This document shows, piece by piece, positions 26,661 through 35,252 of a stretch of 64,000 bases of DNA. The position numbers and the translations under genes are program-made. The stretch spans positions 62,001 to 126,000 of the forward strand of contig CAYOZN010000001.1 in the NCBI GenBank assembly GCA_964408455.1, given 5' to 3'. Origin of the DNA: CAYOZN01 sp964408455 (GTDB taxonomy: Bacteria; Planctomycetota; Phycisphaerae; UBA1845; UTPLA1). The first letter of the stretch is position 1, and each line of letters starts with the position of its first letter. A model generated the notes under the pieces. The model saw only the letters and a list, made by a program, of their open reading frames with translations. It was not told where the DNA came from and searched no databases.

Positions 26661-27845
26661 TTACTGCTGGTGGGGCACGTTGCCGGCATGCTCGGGCGCC
26701 GGCCGTCGGGCAAGCCTGAAACACCACGCAATCAGGATCGCGTTGACGGCAAAGAATGCGAGGAACACCACCAGGCCGCCTTTCTCCAGTGCCGCCGCGT
26801 GCCGCGGGTACAGCGATTCCAGGTCCATTCGCGACAGCCGCACCAGTTCGCGGGCGACAGTCATTCCGGTGATCGTCAGCAGGACGCCGGCAGAGGCCAG
26901 CCCGAGGTTCAGCCGGATCACGGCTCGGCCGTGAAAGGTACGATGCCAGGCGGTGAGTTGAAGCACCGCACCCACGCCCGCGGCCGCGATCCACGGGCGC
27001 GCCGCGGGGCTTCGCAGGGCCTCCCGGGCGGCAGGTTCCAACAAGAGCGCATAAACGGCAGCGAAAACTCCCGCAATCACCAGCGACACCGCTGCCAGGC
27101 CGGCCAGCCACCGCACTTCGGCTGCCGTCGGCGCCGCCGGACCTGCGCCCTTCATGCTTGCGCCGTCGATCCCGCGATTTTCACCATCCACGGCTCCATG
27201 CCTGGCGGGGCTGTTTGCCAGGTGCCAGAGTTGCCAGGCCAGGATCGTCACCATCGTGGGTACCGCGCCCACGATCCACATGGCGGCCCGTGCCGGCGCT
27301 TCGGCATTGCGATAGATGATGGCGCTGGAGGAATAGAAATCTGCCCACGATGCCCGATCCGTGCTCAGCAGATGGTTTTCCGTCCACGAGTATGCCGTGA
27401 ACAGGATGCTGGCGAAGACGCCGCCGCCGACCGCCAGCCGTGCCGCCGCCGGCCATGCGCCAATCCGCCGGCTCTTGAGCAGATAGGACAAATAGAATCC
27501 TGCAATCAGCACCGGCACGATCAGCATCCACCGGTTGAAAAGCAGCAGATTCGCCGTGTAGAACTCCTCGCGGTAGAGAATCTGAAGAAACAGCAGCGGC
27601 GCTACGCCCGCCGTGATCGCGGCGCTGATTCCGAATGGCAGCCAGTCACGCAACATGGCAGTGCTTGCTGCCTTCTGCCGCTGCCGCGCCGGTCCGCCGG
27701 TGAAAAGACTCGCGATCGCCACGTATCCCGCCCCGGCAAGCACGTAGTTCATGAATATGACGTGGATGACCAGCGTGGCCAGATAGAGAATCAGATAAAA
27801 CGCCGTCGGCGTCGGCAGACTCAGGGGAAAAAAGGAGTTGAACAT
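26661..27845 (-). CDS. Multi-helix membrane partner of the bd-like oxidase subunit
   Basis: The ATG directly abuts the TAA of the gene upstream, so the two are translationally linked. The 394-residue protein has about nine or ten hydrophobic helices. The first (FYLILYLATLVIHVIFMNYVLAGAGYVA) contains a His within a helix, as do bd-type subunits that ligate haem near the N-terminus. Further His residues appear later, and I cannot assign ligands with certainty. It resembles neither classical CydB nor CydX. It is most likely the second integral subunit of a cytochrome bd-superfamily complex, paired with the c-fused subunit. The region around 205-245 is a charged loop. The function, oxygen reduction or another electron-transfer step, is inferred from the partner only. 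Confidence 0.72.
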   Translation of the reverse strand: MFNSFFPLSLPTPTAFYLILYLATLVIHVIFMNYVLAGAGYVAIASLFTGGPARQRQKAASTAMLRDWLPFGISAAITAGVAPLLFLQILYREEFYTANLLLFNRWMLIVPVLIAGFYLSYLLKSRRIGAWPAAARLAVGGGVFASILFTAYSWTENHLLSTDRASWADFYSSSAIIYRNAEAPARAAMWIVGAVPTMVTILAWQLWHLANSPARHGAVDGENRGIDGASMKGAGPAAPTAAEVRWLAGLAAVSLVIAGVFAAVYALLLEPAAREALRSPAARPWIAAAGVGAVLQLTAWHRTFHGRAVIRLNLGLASAGVLLTITGMTVARELVRLSRMDLESLYPRHAAALEKGGLVVFLAFFAVNAILIAWCFRLARRPAPEHAGNVPHQQ

Positions 27846-29348
27846 TTAATGCGCCCCTGCCTTTGCAGCGCGGGCCCCGGAGTGGCCCGGCGAATCTGCC
27901 GCCGCATGCGATCGCGATGTCGCCGCCTCGACGCCAGCTTCATCCAGCCATTGCTGAATCTGCGAGATGACCTCTTCGTCGGCCGGCTTGCCGCCTGTTT
28001 GCTGATTTGCGCCGGGGATTCCCGCGGCCGTTTCCCCCGTTCCGTCGCGGCCGCCTGCATCTCCGGACCGTTGCCATTCGATTAGCTGCACCAGCGCCTC
28101 CAGCTCCTCCGCGGTGCCTGCGAAGGGCGGCATGAACGGCTTGGTGTGTTGCAGCTTCGCGATGTTCATGCGCTTCTGGTTGGTCGTCCAGGAGCCCGCC
28201 AGGTGTGTCAATCCGTTGACGCCATCCATGGTATGGCACGCGCTGCACTGCACGCGAAACACCCTGGCCCCCAGCCGAAGTTGGTCGTTCGGGTAGGCCG
28301 CCGCATTCCGCAGCGGGAACGGATCGCCAGCCGTGCTGCCCACCTTGCGCAAATGGGCGACTTCATCCGGCTGAATCGAGTTGGAATACAAACTTTCGCG
28401 GATGGTGAACGGCTTACGCACCCCTTCGCGCACGAACTCCCCGCCCGCCGTGGCACCGAACGCGAGCGCCACCAGCAGCGTGGCGGTGGCGCCGTTGATG
28501 TACAGCTTCTGTCGGATCAGCCCGACCGTGGCATACAGGCCGATCAACAGCGACGTGAACACCGCCATCGACAGGAACATGGTCATCGCCGCGCTTCCGC
28601 CCAGCACCCACGACCGGCTGTCCTCGGGAATGACTGCGAGGTACCACGCTCCGAGCAACGGCATCAGTGCCATCGGTGCGAGCAGCCGGGCAGCGCTGTT
28701 CTGAAGCCGCTGCATTGCCTCGCGCGAGAGGTCCCGCATCGTGTTGATTACCACGCAGGCAACCAGGGCGGCGATCGTCAGAGACACGATGGTGCGGAAA
28801 ACCAGCGACGGCCAGAAGCTCGGATTGAAGAACCCCGCCCACACCCGACCGGTCTCTGTCCAGCCGCCGGGCGTCAACTGCCACGACAGAATGCCATTGA
28901 TCCAGAACAGGCTGAACCACGCCGCCACGGTATAGAGCACCAGCAGCGTCATCCGCGAACGATCGTTCAAATGTCGCCCGTGCCGGTAAAATGCGTATCC
29001 CGCGACCACTTCAAGGCAGAAGAACGTCCACTCCGTCGCCCACACCCAGTGGAATTCCTCCACCATGACGCCGATCGTGCGCGGGCTGACCTGAATTGTC
29101 GTGAACCACATGCCCACGCCCGTCAGTGCGCCCAGCACGAAGCTGATCAGCACCAGCGCGCGAAAGTAGCCATCCAGAAAGCGCCGGGCATGCGGATTGC
29201 GCCCGCTCTGCGCCAGCCATTGGAAATAGCACATGAGCATGCCGCCGCCGATGGCGAACTGCGCGAGAAACACGTGAAAGATGCCAAGCCCGCCGATCAC
29301 CATCCCCTTGATGGCGGGCCCGAAGTCGTTGACGGGGTAATATGGCAT
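27846..29348 (-). CDS. Cytochrome bd-superfamily subunit I-like protein fused to a c-type cytochrome
   Basis: ATG at 29348 (MPYYPVNDFGPAIKG) was taken as start. An in-frame ATG at 29393 would add 15 residues. About nine helices fill the first 330 residues, with a His at about residue 25 (IFHVFLAQFAIGGG) in the place of a CydA haem ligand. EEFHWVWATEW follows, and near residue 310 EFVREGVRKPF recalls the CydA GRQPW segment. The long quinol-binding Q-loop is not evident. After the helices comes a periplasmic c-type cytochrome with CSACH at about residue 367 and a distal Met region (KPFMPPFAGT). The tail is low-complexity. Cytochrome bd relatives with fused c haem are described as a separate class that may accept electrons from cytochrome c instead of quinol. 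The electron donor here is inferred. Confidence 0.78.
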   Translation of the reverse strand: MPYYPVNDFGPAIKGMVIGGLGIFHVFLAQFAIGGGMLMCYFQWLAQSGRNPHARRFLDGYFRALVLISFVLGALTGVGMWFTTIQVSPRTIGVMVEEFHWVWATEWTFFCLEVVAGYAFYRHGRHLNDRSRMTLLVLYTVAAWFSLFWINGILSWQLTPGGWTETGRVWAGFFNPSFWPSLVFRTIVSLTIAALVACVVINTMRDLSREAMQRLQNSAARLLAPMALMPLLGAWYLAVIPEDSRSWVLGGSAAMTMFLSMAVFTSLLIGLYATVGLIRQKLYINGATATLLVALAFGATAGGEFVREGVRKPFTIRESLYSNSIQPDEVAHLRKVGSTAGDPFPLRNAAAYPNDQLRLGARVFRVQCSACHTMDGVNGLTHLAGSWTTNQKRMNIAKLQHTKPFMPPFAGTAEELEALVQLIEWQRSGDAGGRDGTGETAAGIPGANQQTGGKPADEEVISQIQQWLDEAGVEAATSRSHAAADSPGHSGARAAKAGAH

Positions 29349-29534
29349 GGTCAAGCTGCGCGTTCGAAACGTGGCCGGCACGGAGACGGGCATCCTGCAT
29401 CGCGCACGCTTCGCGCCATGCTGGATGACTCGTGCGAGAGCGCTCGCATCTGTCTGCCGGATGGCCGCCGCCGCTCGGCTGAATTATAGTCATTCACTTG
29501 CCAATCGAAACCGCCGCGTGAGGGAGTCGCACCG

Positions 29535-31103
29535 TTGACCCGCCTGATCGTGCCAGTTGCCGCCGACAGCATTGAAACGCTGCGCAAGCGCATCCTGCTG
29601 GCCGCGGAGCGCGGCGCCGACATGGTCGAGCTGCGGCTCGATCTCATGCCGCACATCAGTGACGAAGAGCTGCATACGCTTCGCGAGCCGAACGACGTCG
29701 ACGTGCCGCTGCTGCTCACGATTCGCGATATCCGCGAGGGCGGCGACTGGGAGGGGCCGGACGAGGAGAAGCTCGCACGGTTCGAGGCCCTGGCAGGCGA
29801 CTTCGATTTCGTCGATTTAGAGTACGCCTTCTGGTCCCGCTCGGAGGGTATTCGGCGGCGGATACGGGATATCACTGCTCCTCCGGACGTTGGGACCGGG
29901 GGCGCGGAGCCCGGATTACGCCGGCCGGCTTTGATACTGTCAAAGCACGATTTGACCGGTCGCCCGGCCACCCTCCAGTCAGATCTGCTGGCCCTGTCCG
30001 GCGTCGAGCATGCATCCGTCGTCAAGCTGGCCTGGCGGGCACGGACCGTGCGTGACAACTTCGAGGCATTTGCCCTGCTGCGGATGTCCCCGCGGCCGTC
30101 CATCATCATCTGCATGGGAGAAGACGGCCTCATGTCGCGCGTACTCGCACGGAAGTTCGGCGCCTTCGCCAGCTTTGCGTCGCTCGAGCCCGCCCTCGCC
30201 ACTGCGCCTGGCCAGGTCACCATCGAAGAAATGCACCATCTTTTCGACTGGTCTCGCCTGTGGCCCGCAACGCGGCTGTACGGCGTCATTGGTGATCCCG
30301 TCGCGCAATCGCTCAGCCCGCACGTGCACAACGCCGCGTTCCGATCGGAAGCCATGGATGCCGTCTTCATGCCCATCCGGGTCGGCCCCGGCTACGAGTC
30401 GTTCAAGGCGTTCATGGTCGAAGTCGACGCCCATCCCTGGTTGCAATTTGACGGATTCAGCGTGACGATGCCGCACAAGGAGCACGCGCTGCGCTTCGTT
30501 CGCGAAACAGGGGGATGCGCGTCGAGTGCCGCGGCTCGCGTCGGTGCGGCGAACACGCTCGTTCGTTCCGAGACCGGCCGATGGAACTGCGACAACACGG
30601 ACCTGCCGGCACTCTCGCAACTTGTTAAAGCGTTTTTACCAAACGCCGGCGGAAGGGCACTGGTGCTGGGAGCGGGCGGTGTCGCGCGTGCGGCGGTTGC
30701 GGCCATCGGCGACAGCGGCCTGAGCGCCATCATCTGCAATCGCACGCGCGAACGGGCCGAGGCCCTTGCCCGCGAGTTTGGCGCGGCGGTGGCGGACTGG
30801 CCGCCGAAGGTGCCGGACGACGCCCGGTTGCTCGTCAATTGCACCAGCATCGGCATGGCACCGGACACGGCCGACAGCCCGGTCGATCCGTCCCAATTAC
30901 GCGCAGACCTTGCGGTTATTGAGACCGTCTATCGCCCGGCGACAACGCAGTTGCTGCGCGACGCGGCCGACCGGCGTTGCAAGGTCGCGGATGGGCTGCA
31001 ACTTTTCGCCCGACAGGCCCGGATTCAGTTCAAACTCTGGACCGCGAAGCACCTGCCGGTCGATTTCTTTGAAAATCGGGCGCGAAACGTCCTGAAAGCC
31101 TGA
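29535..31103 (+). CDS. aroDE: Bifunctional 3-dehydroquinate dehydratase (type I) / shikimate dehydrogenase
   Basis: The TTG start follows AGGGAG. Residues about 1-235 are a type I dehydroquinase: ADMVELRLDLM, LTIRDIREGG, DFVDLEYAFW, LILSKHDLTG, VKLAWRA (Schiff-base Lys) and FASLEPALATAPGQ. Residues about 245-520 are shikimate dehydrogenase: LYGVIGDPVAQSLSPHVHNAAF, FDGFSVTMPHKEHALRF (catalytic Lys), GAANTLV, NTDLPAL, the NADP-binding VLGAGGVARAAVAAI and NCTSIGMAP. Together they make shikimate from dehydroquinate in two steps. The fusion is known from plants and scattered bacteria including planctomycetes. It diverges from the bd-like genes, and aroK lies about 1 kb downstream on the same strand. 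Confidence 0.95.
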   Translation: MTRLIVPVAADSIETLRKRILLAAERGADMVELRLDLMPHISDEELHTLREPNDVDVPLLLTIRDIREGGDWEGPDEEKLARFEALAGDFDFVDLEYAFWSRSEGIRRRIRDITAPPDVGTGGAEPGLRRPALILSKHDLTGRPATLQSDLLALSGVEHASVVKLAWRARTVRDNFEAFALLRMSPRPSIIICMGEDGLMSRVLARKFGAFASFASLEPALATAPGQVTIEEMHHLFDWSRLWPATRLYGVIGDPVAQSLSPHVHNAAFRSEAMDAVFMPIRVGPGYESFKAFMVEVDAHPWLQFDGFSVTMPHKEHALRFVRETGGCASSAAARVGAANTLVRSETGRWNCDNTDLPALSQLVKAFLPNAGGRALVLGAGGVARAAVAAIGDSGLSAIICNRTRERAEALAREFGAAVADWPPKVPDDARLLVNCTSIGMAPDTADSPVDPSQLRADLAVIETVYRPATTQLLRDAADRRCKVADGLQLFARQARIQFKLWTAKHLPVDFFENRARNVLKA

Positions 31104-31268
31104 TAATAATCCCACAGGCCCCGCAGGAGTGCGAATTGCCCGGCCCAGGCCCTCGGTGCGAATGCAGGGCGCAGCCCGATTGACCGAAGGCCCGCTTGCC
31201 GACAAGATTCAGGCCTTACGAGGCTTTTGAACCGGACCTCGCAGTATTTGGATAAACAGTCGTATAAC

Positions 31269-32123
31269 ATGAGGTTGCTCTACACGTCAGACTTGCACGG
31301 AAGCGAAGCCCATTACACCAGGCTCATCAACGTTGCCGGGGTGCGCAAGCCCGACGTGGTGATCCTCGGCGGCGATCTGCTTCCGGATGATTCGGCCCTC
31401 CATCCCGAGAAACTCGGTCGCGAACAGCCGGAGTTTGTCCGCGGCCCCTTCCGCAAATTTATCACCGATCTTCGCCGGTCATCCGGTTGCAAGGATGTCC
31501 TGTTGATCTTTGGTAATCACGATTGGGGCAGCAGCGTCTCGGCCATGGAGGAACTCGCCCGCGACGGCCTGGTGCAAAGCCTGAACCATGAGAAGCCGCG
31601 GACGGTTCACGGCCTTCAGTTTCTGGGCTACTCGCATACCCCGCCCACGCCCTGGTTCGTGAAAGATTTCGAGCGGCTGGACCTTCGCGGCGATGAGCCG
31701 CCGTTGATTGGCGGAGCCCGGTGGGATCACCGGTTTTCCCGCATGGTCCAGCACAGCGCCCGCTACATCTTCGATGGCGCGCCCACCATCGCCGACGATC
31801 TGGCAGCGGTTCAGCGACCGGCCGATCCCTGGGTGTTCGTCATTCATGCCCCGCCGCACGGCTCCAAACTCGACCAGGCCTTCGGAGGCAACTCGTGGGG
31901 CTCGCGGGCGATTCGCCAGGCCCTGGAACGCCTCCAGCCGCTGGTCTCACTTCACGGCCATATTCATGAGTCTCCCATGATGTCGGGCTCATTCCGCGAC
32001 TCTTTCGGCCGCACGACGGCCGTCAATCCCGGGCAATCCTCGGCAGAACTGTGTTATGCGGCGATAGAGCTCGACGTCGCGAACCAAAAGATTCTCAGTC
32101 TCGAACACGGACGACAGACTTGA
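31269..32123 (+). CDS. Metallophosphoesterase (calcineurin-like)
   Basis: The start is taken at the ATG at 31269 (MRLLYTSDLHG) since the family begins there. A TTG at 31227 adds 14 residues with no similarity. Metal-binding motifs in order are DLHG (DxH), LGGDLLPD (GD), FGNHDWGSS (GNHD), FVIHAPPHGSKLD and SLHGHIHESP (GHxH). The 284-residue size suits a single-domain calcineurin-like phosphoesterase binding two metal ions. Substrate is not predictable. Targets in the family range from cyclic nucleotides to nucleotides and phosphoproteins. Its TGA overlaps the aroK start (TTGA), so the two genes are probably one operon downstream of aroDE. Confidence 0.88.
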   Translation: MRLLYTSDLHGSEAHYTRLINVAGVRKPDVVILGGDLLPDDSALHPEKLGREQPEFVRGPFRKFITDLRRSSGCKDVLLIFGNHDWGSSVSAMEELARDGLVQSLNHEKPRTVHGLQFLGYSHTPPTPWFVKDFERLDLRGDEPPLIGGARWDHRFSRMVQHSARYIFDGAPTIADDLAAVQRPADPWVFVIHAPPHGSKLDQAFGGNSWGSRAIRQALERLQPLVSLHGHIHESPMMSGSFRDSFGRTTAVNPGQSSAELCYAAIELDVANQKILSLEHGRQT

Positions 32124-32653
32124 ATATCTTTCTGATCGGATCGCGCGGCAGCGGCAAGACCACCGTCGGCGCGCTGGTGGCCCGTCGCCTCAACATGCCC
32201 TTTGTTGATCTCGACGAACGCATCGTCAAGGATGCCGGCATGAGCGTCCGCGACATCTTCGCTTGCGAAGGCGAAGAGGGCTTCCGCCGCCGCGAGCGCG
32301 AGGCCGTCCTCCAGGTCAAGCGCCTCCGCAATCATGTCATCGCCCTGGGCGGCGGCACGATCACCGCGCCGGAAAACCTCTCCTCCCTCCGCCGCGTGGG
32401 CAAGTTCGTCTGGCTCCGCGCGCCGGCGGCCGTGCTCTGGTCACGCATCAGCCGGGACCCACACTCGATTTACAACCGCCCGAACCTGACGGCGGCGGGG
32501 GGGCTCTCGGAGATGGAGGCCCTGCTGAATCAGCGGGAGCCCATCTACGAAGTCGCCGCCGCGCACGTGATTGACACCGTGTCCATGACGGTCGAGCAGA
32601 TCGCCGAGGCCATCGAAATGTGGTATGCCGCGGGCGATCTGCATTCCCATTGA
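32120..32653 (+). CDS. aroK: Shikimate kinase
   Basis: The start is the TTG at 32120, overlapping the phosphoesterase stop (TTGA). The protein then begins MNIFLIGSRGSGKTTVGALVA as in the family. The 177-residue enzyme has the Walker A GSRGSGKTT, FVDLDERIVKDAGMSVRDIFACEGEEGFRRREREAV (shikimate-binding and the D-E-R cluster), the Walker B-like ALGGGTIT and VWLRAPAAVLWSRI. It phosphorylates shikimate with ATP, the step after AroDE. Together with aroDE it forms a shikimate-pathway group interrupted by a phosphoesterase gene. A shorter or longer start is unlikely given the conserved N-terminus. Confidence 0.93.
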   Translation: MNIFLIGSRGSGKTTVGALVARRLNMPFVDLDERIVKDAGMSVRDIFACEGEEGFRRREREAVLQVKRLRNHVIALGGGTITAPENLSSLRRVGKFVWLRAPAAVLWSRISRDPHSIYNRPNLTAAGGLSEMEALLNQREPIYEVAAAHVIDTVSMTVEQIAEAIEMWYAAGDLHSH

Positions 32654-32710
32654 GGCCCGCCCGGTAATTCAGCTGCGGGAAGCGCCGGTGCGGCTGAACC
32701 GATCCGTCCA

Positions 32711-34216
32711 GTGAGCGAACTCGTGAACGGCGACCACGCATCCCCCATTCCCGAACCCCTGATTGCCTCCACTCACGTCTTCTGGATCGTCGCAGTCGCC
32801 TTTTTCGGCGCCATCATCGGCAGCTTTCTCAATGTCGTGATCTATCGAATGCCGCGCGGCCTTTCCATCTCCAGCCCGCGCTGGTCCTTCTGCCCGGCCT
32901 GCCGGCACCGCATCCGCTGGTACCACAACTTTCCCGTATTCGGATGGCTGTTTCTTCGCGGCCGATGCTTTGACTGCAAAGCGTCCATCGAATCGACATA
33001 CCCGATCGTCGAATGCATCTGCGCCGCCATGTTCCTGCTGATCTGGGATGCGATTGTGCTCTCGAGCACGCTGCCCGGCCTGACCGGCTGGCAGACCGAC
33101 TGGCCGCTGGTCATCGCCTGTTTCAGCCTCTTTGCGGCGTTACTGGTGGTGACCGTGACCGATTTCGAGGCCTACTCCCTCGATATCGCGCCGCTGATCT
33201 TCGCCATGATCGTCGGCGTCCTTTGCCACGCGGTGCGCGGCATGCCGGAGGCCGAGTGGATCACGTCCAGCGTGTTCGTCGGCGCAGGCATGGCGGAAGT
33301 GCGTGAGCGTGAAGTGCTGGGGCTGCTGCCGCCGTCTCTCGCGATGGTCGGCACGGTCGCCGGTGCTGCGTGGTGTATCTTTGCGTTCGTCGTCAATTCA
33401 TGCTCGAAGCGCCGGCTGCCGGAGGGAGGCGAATCGCCCGTTGACGAAGAACCGCCCGTGTCCCCGGCACGGCCGTTCAGGCCGATGCCGGTCATTCTGC
33501 TCACGGTCGCCTTTGTCGGCCTTGCCGCGTGGATGGCGCTGGAAGTCGTGGGCGTGACTTCGGCCGGCGGCGCCGTGCGCGGCGGAATTGGATGTGCCAT
33601 TTTTTTCGCTGCAATTGTCATCGCGTCCATGGTGCAGCGCGAGGCAGACCACCAGATCGTCGAGGAGATCGAGTCGGAACGGCACATCGCACGCAGAATG
33701 GTCCTTCGCGAACTGGCCGGCTTTCTGCCCGGCATCGCCGCGGGTGCCGTGTTGTTGACGCTGATGATCCGTGCGAATTCGCTTGCCGCGCCGTTTACGA
33801 ACTGGTCCGGCCCGATGGACATGCCCGAGGCATGGGTCACGCACGCGGAAGCCGCCCTCCAGGCCATCGGATCGATGGTTCTTGCCGCCGGTTTGGGCTG
33901 GGCGGTCCGCATCCTGGGCACGCTCGCGTTCGGCAAGGAGGCGTTCGGCGCCGGCGACATTTACATTCTGGCCGCCATTGCAGCGGTGCTCGGCTTCTGG
34001 GCCGTGTTTTGTGCATTCTTCCTGGCGGCCATTCTGGCCCTGATCGCCTATCCCATCATCCTGCTCAGTAAGCACAGCCGCGCCATTCCCTTTGGACCGT
34101 GGTTGTCGATGGCGGCCTTCTGCCTGCTCTGGCTGTATAAACCGCTCCTGGGGCACTTCGGGCTGCCCCTGCGCACCATCTGGTCCGGAATGGTCGGTGA
34201 ACCGGGCTCCCCCTGA
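32711..34216 (+). CDS. Prepilin peptidase (A24 type), enlarged by a large insertion
   Basis: The 501-residue protein starts GTG. Residues 30-50 give the family signature GSFLNVVIYRMPRG. The cytoplasmic zinc-binding loop has C61xxC64 and C86xxC89 (CPAC, CFDC). Helices follow, with Asp in VTDFEAYSLDIAP near residue 151 and the catalytic GAGD near residue 415. In ordinary PilD/GspO enzymes the two Asp lie about 60 residues apart. Here the spacing is about 265, filled by helices, a charged loop (SCSKRRLPEGGESPVDEEPP) and a helical coil-like region. It cleaves and N-methylates prepilins and pseudopilins at the membrane, making it the natural processing enzyme for the pseudopilin at 16383. The insertion has no counterpart I recognise. 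Confidence 0.88.
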   Translation: MSELVNGDHASPIPEPLIASTHVFWIVAVAFFGAIIGSFLNVVIYRMPRGLSISSPRWSFCPACRHRIRWYHNFPVFGWLFLRGRCFDCKASIESTYPIVECICAAMFLLIWDAIVLSSTLPGLTGWQTDWPLVIACFSLFAALLVVTVTDFEAYSLDIAPLIFAMIVGVLCHAVRGMPEAEWITSSVFVGAGMAEVREREVLGLLPPSLAMVGTVAGAAWCIFAFVVNSCSKRRLPEGGESPVDEEPPVSPARPFRPMPVILLTVAFVGLAAWMALEVVGVTSAGGAVRGGIGCAIFFAAIVIASMVQREADHQIVEEIESERHIARRMVLRELAGFLPGIAAGAVLLTLMIRANSLAAPFTNWSGPMDMPEAWVTHAEAALQAIGSMVLAAGLGWAVRILGTLAFGKEAFGAGDIYILAAIAAVLGFWAVFCAFFLAAILALIAYPIILLSKHSRAIPFGPWLSMAAFCLLWLYKPLLGHFGLPLRTIWSGMVGEPGSP

Positions 34217-34455
34217 AAGCAGGCGGGTGATTGTCGGCCGCCTGTGACTTCGTCGCCGCACCTGCAACAACTCACAATTTCGCAGCGGAGTGCGACGGCG
34301 CGTCGGCTTCTCTCGAGTACGCATATGCACCGGCAGGCGATTGACGCTCACTGGCGCATCGGGTATTTCTTTTGCATCGTTCGACAATTGAATACGAGCC
34401 ATGCGCAAGGCGCGGGCGGTCGTCTCGCCCGTTTCAATCTCAGGAGGATTCAGCC

Positions 34456-35166
34456 ATGACACGGATGCAGCGCAAGTGCATCGCCACCGCTCCGCTACTT
34501 CTTTTCGCCCTCTTCAGCGGCGTGGGCTGCGGGCCAAGCGAAAAAGACAAGAAAATTCAGGACCTGATGGCGGAGAACGATCAGCTCAAGAACGAGCTGA
34601 TGGATCGCGATCGTCGCCTCAATGATTCGATGATCCGCGACAACGAGGCGCGGGCCACGATCGACGAGCTCAACCGCGAACTCGCCCAGTTTCGCGCTGC
34701 CGGCGGCAAGCCCACCAAGGATGCCGACGGCTGGATCACCATGCCCTCGTTCGACATGATCTCGGTGCCCGGCAGCGTGCTGTTCGACTCGGGCAAGGCA
34801 GTGCTTTCGTCGCGCGGCCGCAGCACCCTCGCCAAGATCGCCGACGATATTCGCGGCAAGTATGGCGATCGCGACATCTACGTCTTCGGACACACCGACA
34901 ACGATCCCATCCGCAAGAGCAAGTGGAAGGACAACTGGGAACTGGGGGCCCAGCGCTCGCTGACCGTCGTCCGGGCATTGCGTGATCTCGGCCTGTCCAA
35001 CGACACGCTGGTCCAGGCCAACTGCGGCGAGTACCGCCCGAAGTCCAGCAACACGAACAAGGACGGCAAGCTCCAGAACCGCCGCGTCGAGTTCTATGCC
35101 GTCAAGCGCTCATCCGGCATCGTCGATGCCAACACGTCGGCATACGGCGAGGCATTTGAAGAGTAA
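34456..35166 (+). CDS. OmpA/Pal-like lipoprotein
   Basis: AGGAGG sits eight bases before the ATG. The leader (MTRMQRKCIATAPLLLFALFSGVGC) is a lipoprotein signal, though the lipobox is slightly atypical (GVGC). Residues about 30-85 are a coiled coil (EKDKKIQDLMAENDQLKNELMDRDRRL). Residues about 105-220 form an OmpA C-like peptidoglycan-binding domain: SVLFDSGKAVLS, IYVFGHTDNDPI, NWELGAQRSLTVVRAL and NRRVEFYAV. Pal-like proteins tether the outer membrane or cell envelope to peptidoglycan. The 236-residue product is larger than Pal because of the coiled coil. A GC-rich hairpin follows at 35215-35242, before the next gene. Confidence 0.9.
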   Translation: MTRMQRKCIATAPLLLFALFSGVGCGPSEKDKKIQDLMAENDQLKNELMDRDRRLNDSMIRDNEARATIDELNRELAQFRAAGGKPTKDADGWITMPSFDMISVPGSVLFDSGKAVLSSRGRSTLAKIADDIRGKYGDRDIYVFGHTDNDPIRKSKWKDNWELGAQRSLTVVRALRDLGLSNDTLVQANCGEYRPKSSNTNKDGKLQNRRVEFYAVKRSSGIVDANTSAYGEAFEE

Positions 35167-35214
35167 CATCCGGCGCGGCAACGCCGAATGTGACAGTCAG
35201 GTTGCATTTCAAAC

Positions 35215-35242
35215 CGCGGCGGGGGGCATGCCCTCCGCCGCG
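35215..35242 (+). promoter_or_regulatory. GC-rich hairpin just upstream of the HisH-like gene
   Basis: CGCGGCGGGGGGCA pairs with TGCCCTCCGCCGCG if one G-U wobble is allowed. The structure ends 11 bases before the ATG at 35253. No T-run follows, so it may be an attenuator or may mask the ribosome-binding site. A role as terminator of the upstream lipoprotein gene is also possible. Confidence 0.35.
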
Positions 35243-35252
35243 TTGCTTATCC

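Noticed and set aside
26457..28085. Plus-strand frame of 542 residues over the bd-like genes
   Set aside because: Antisense to clear membrane helices and to the CSACH motif.
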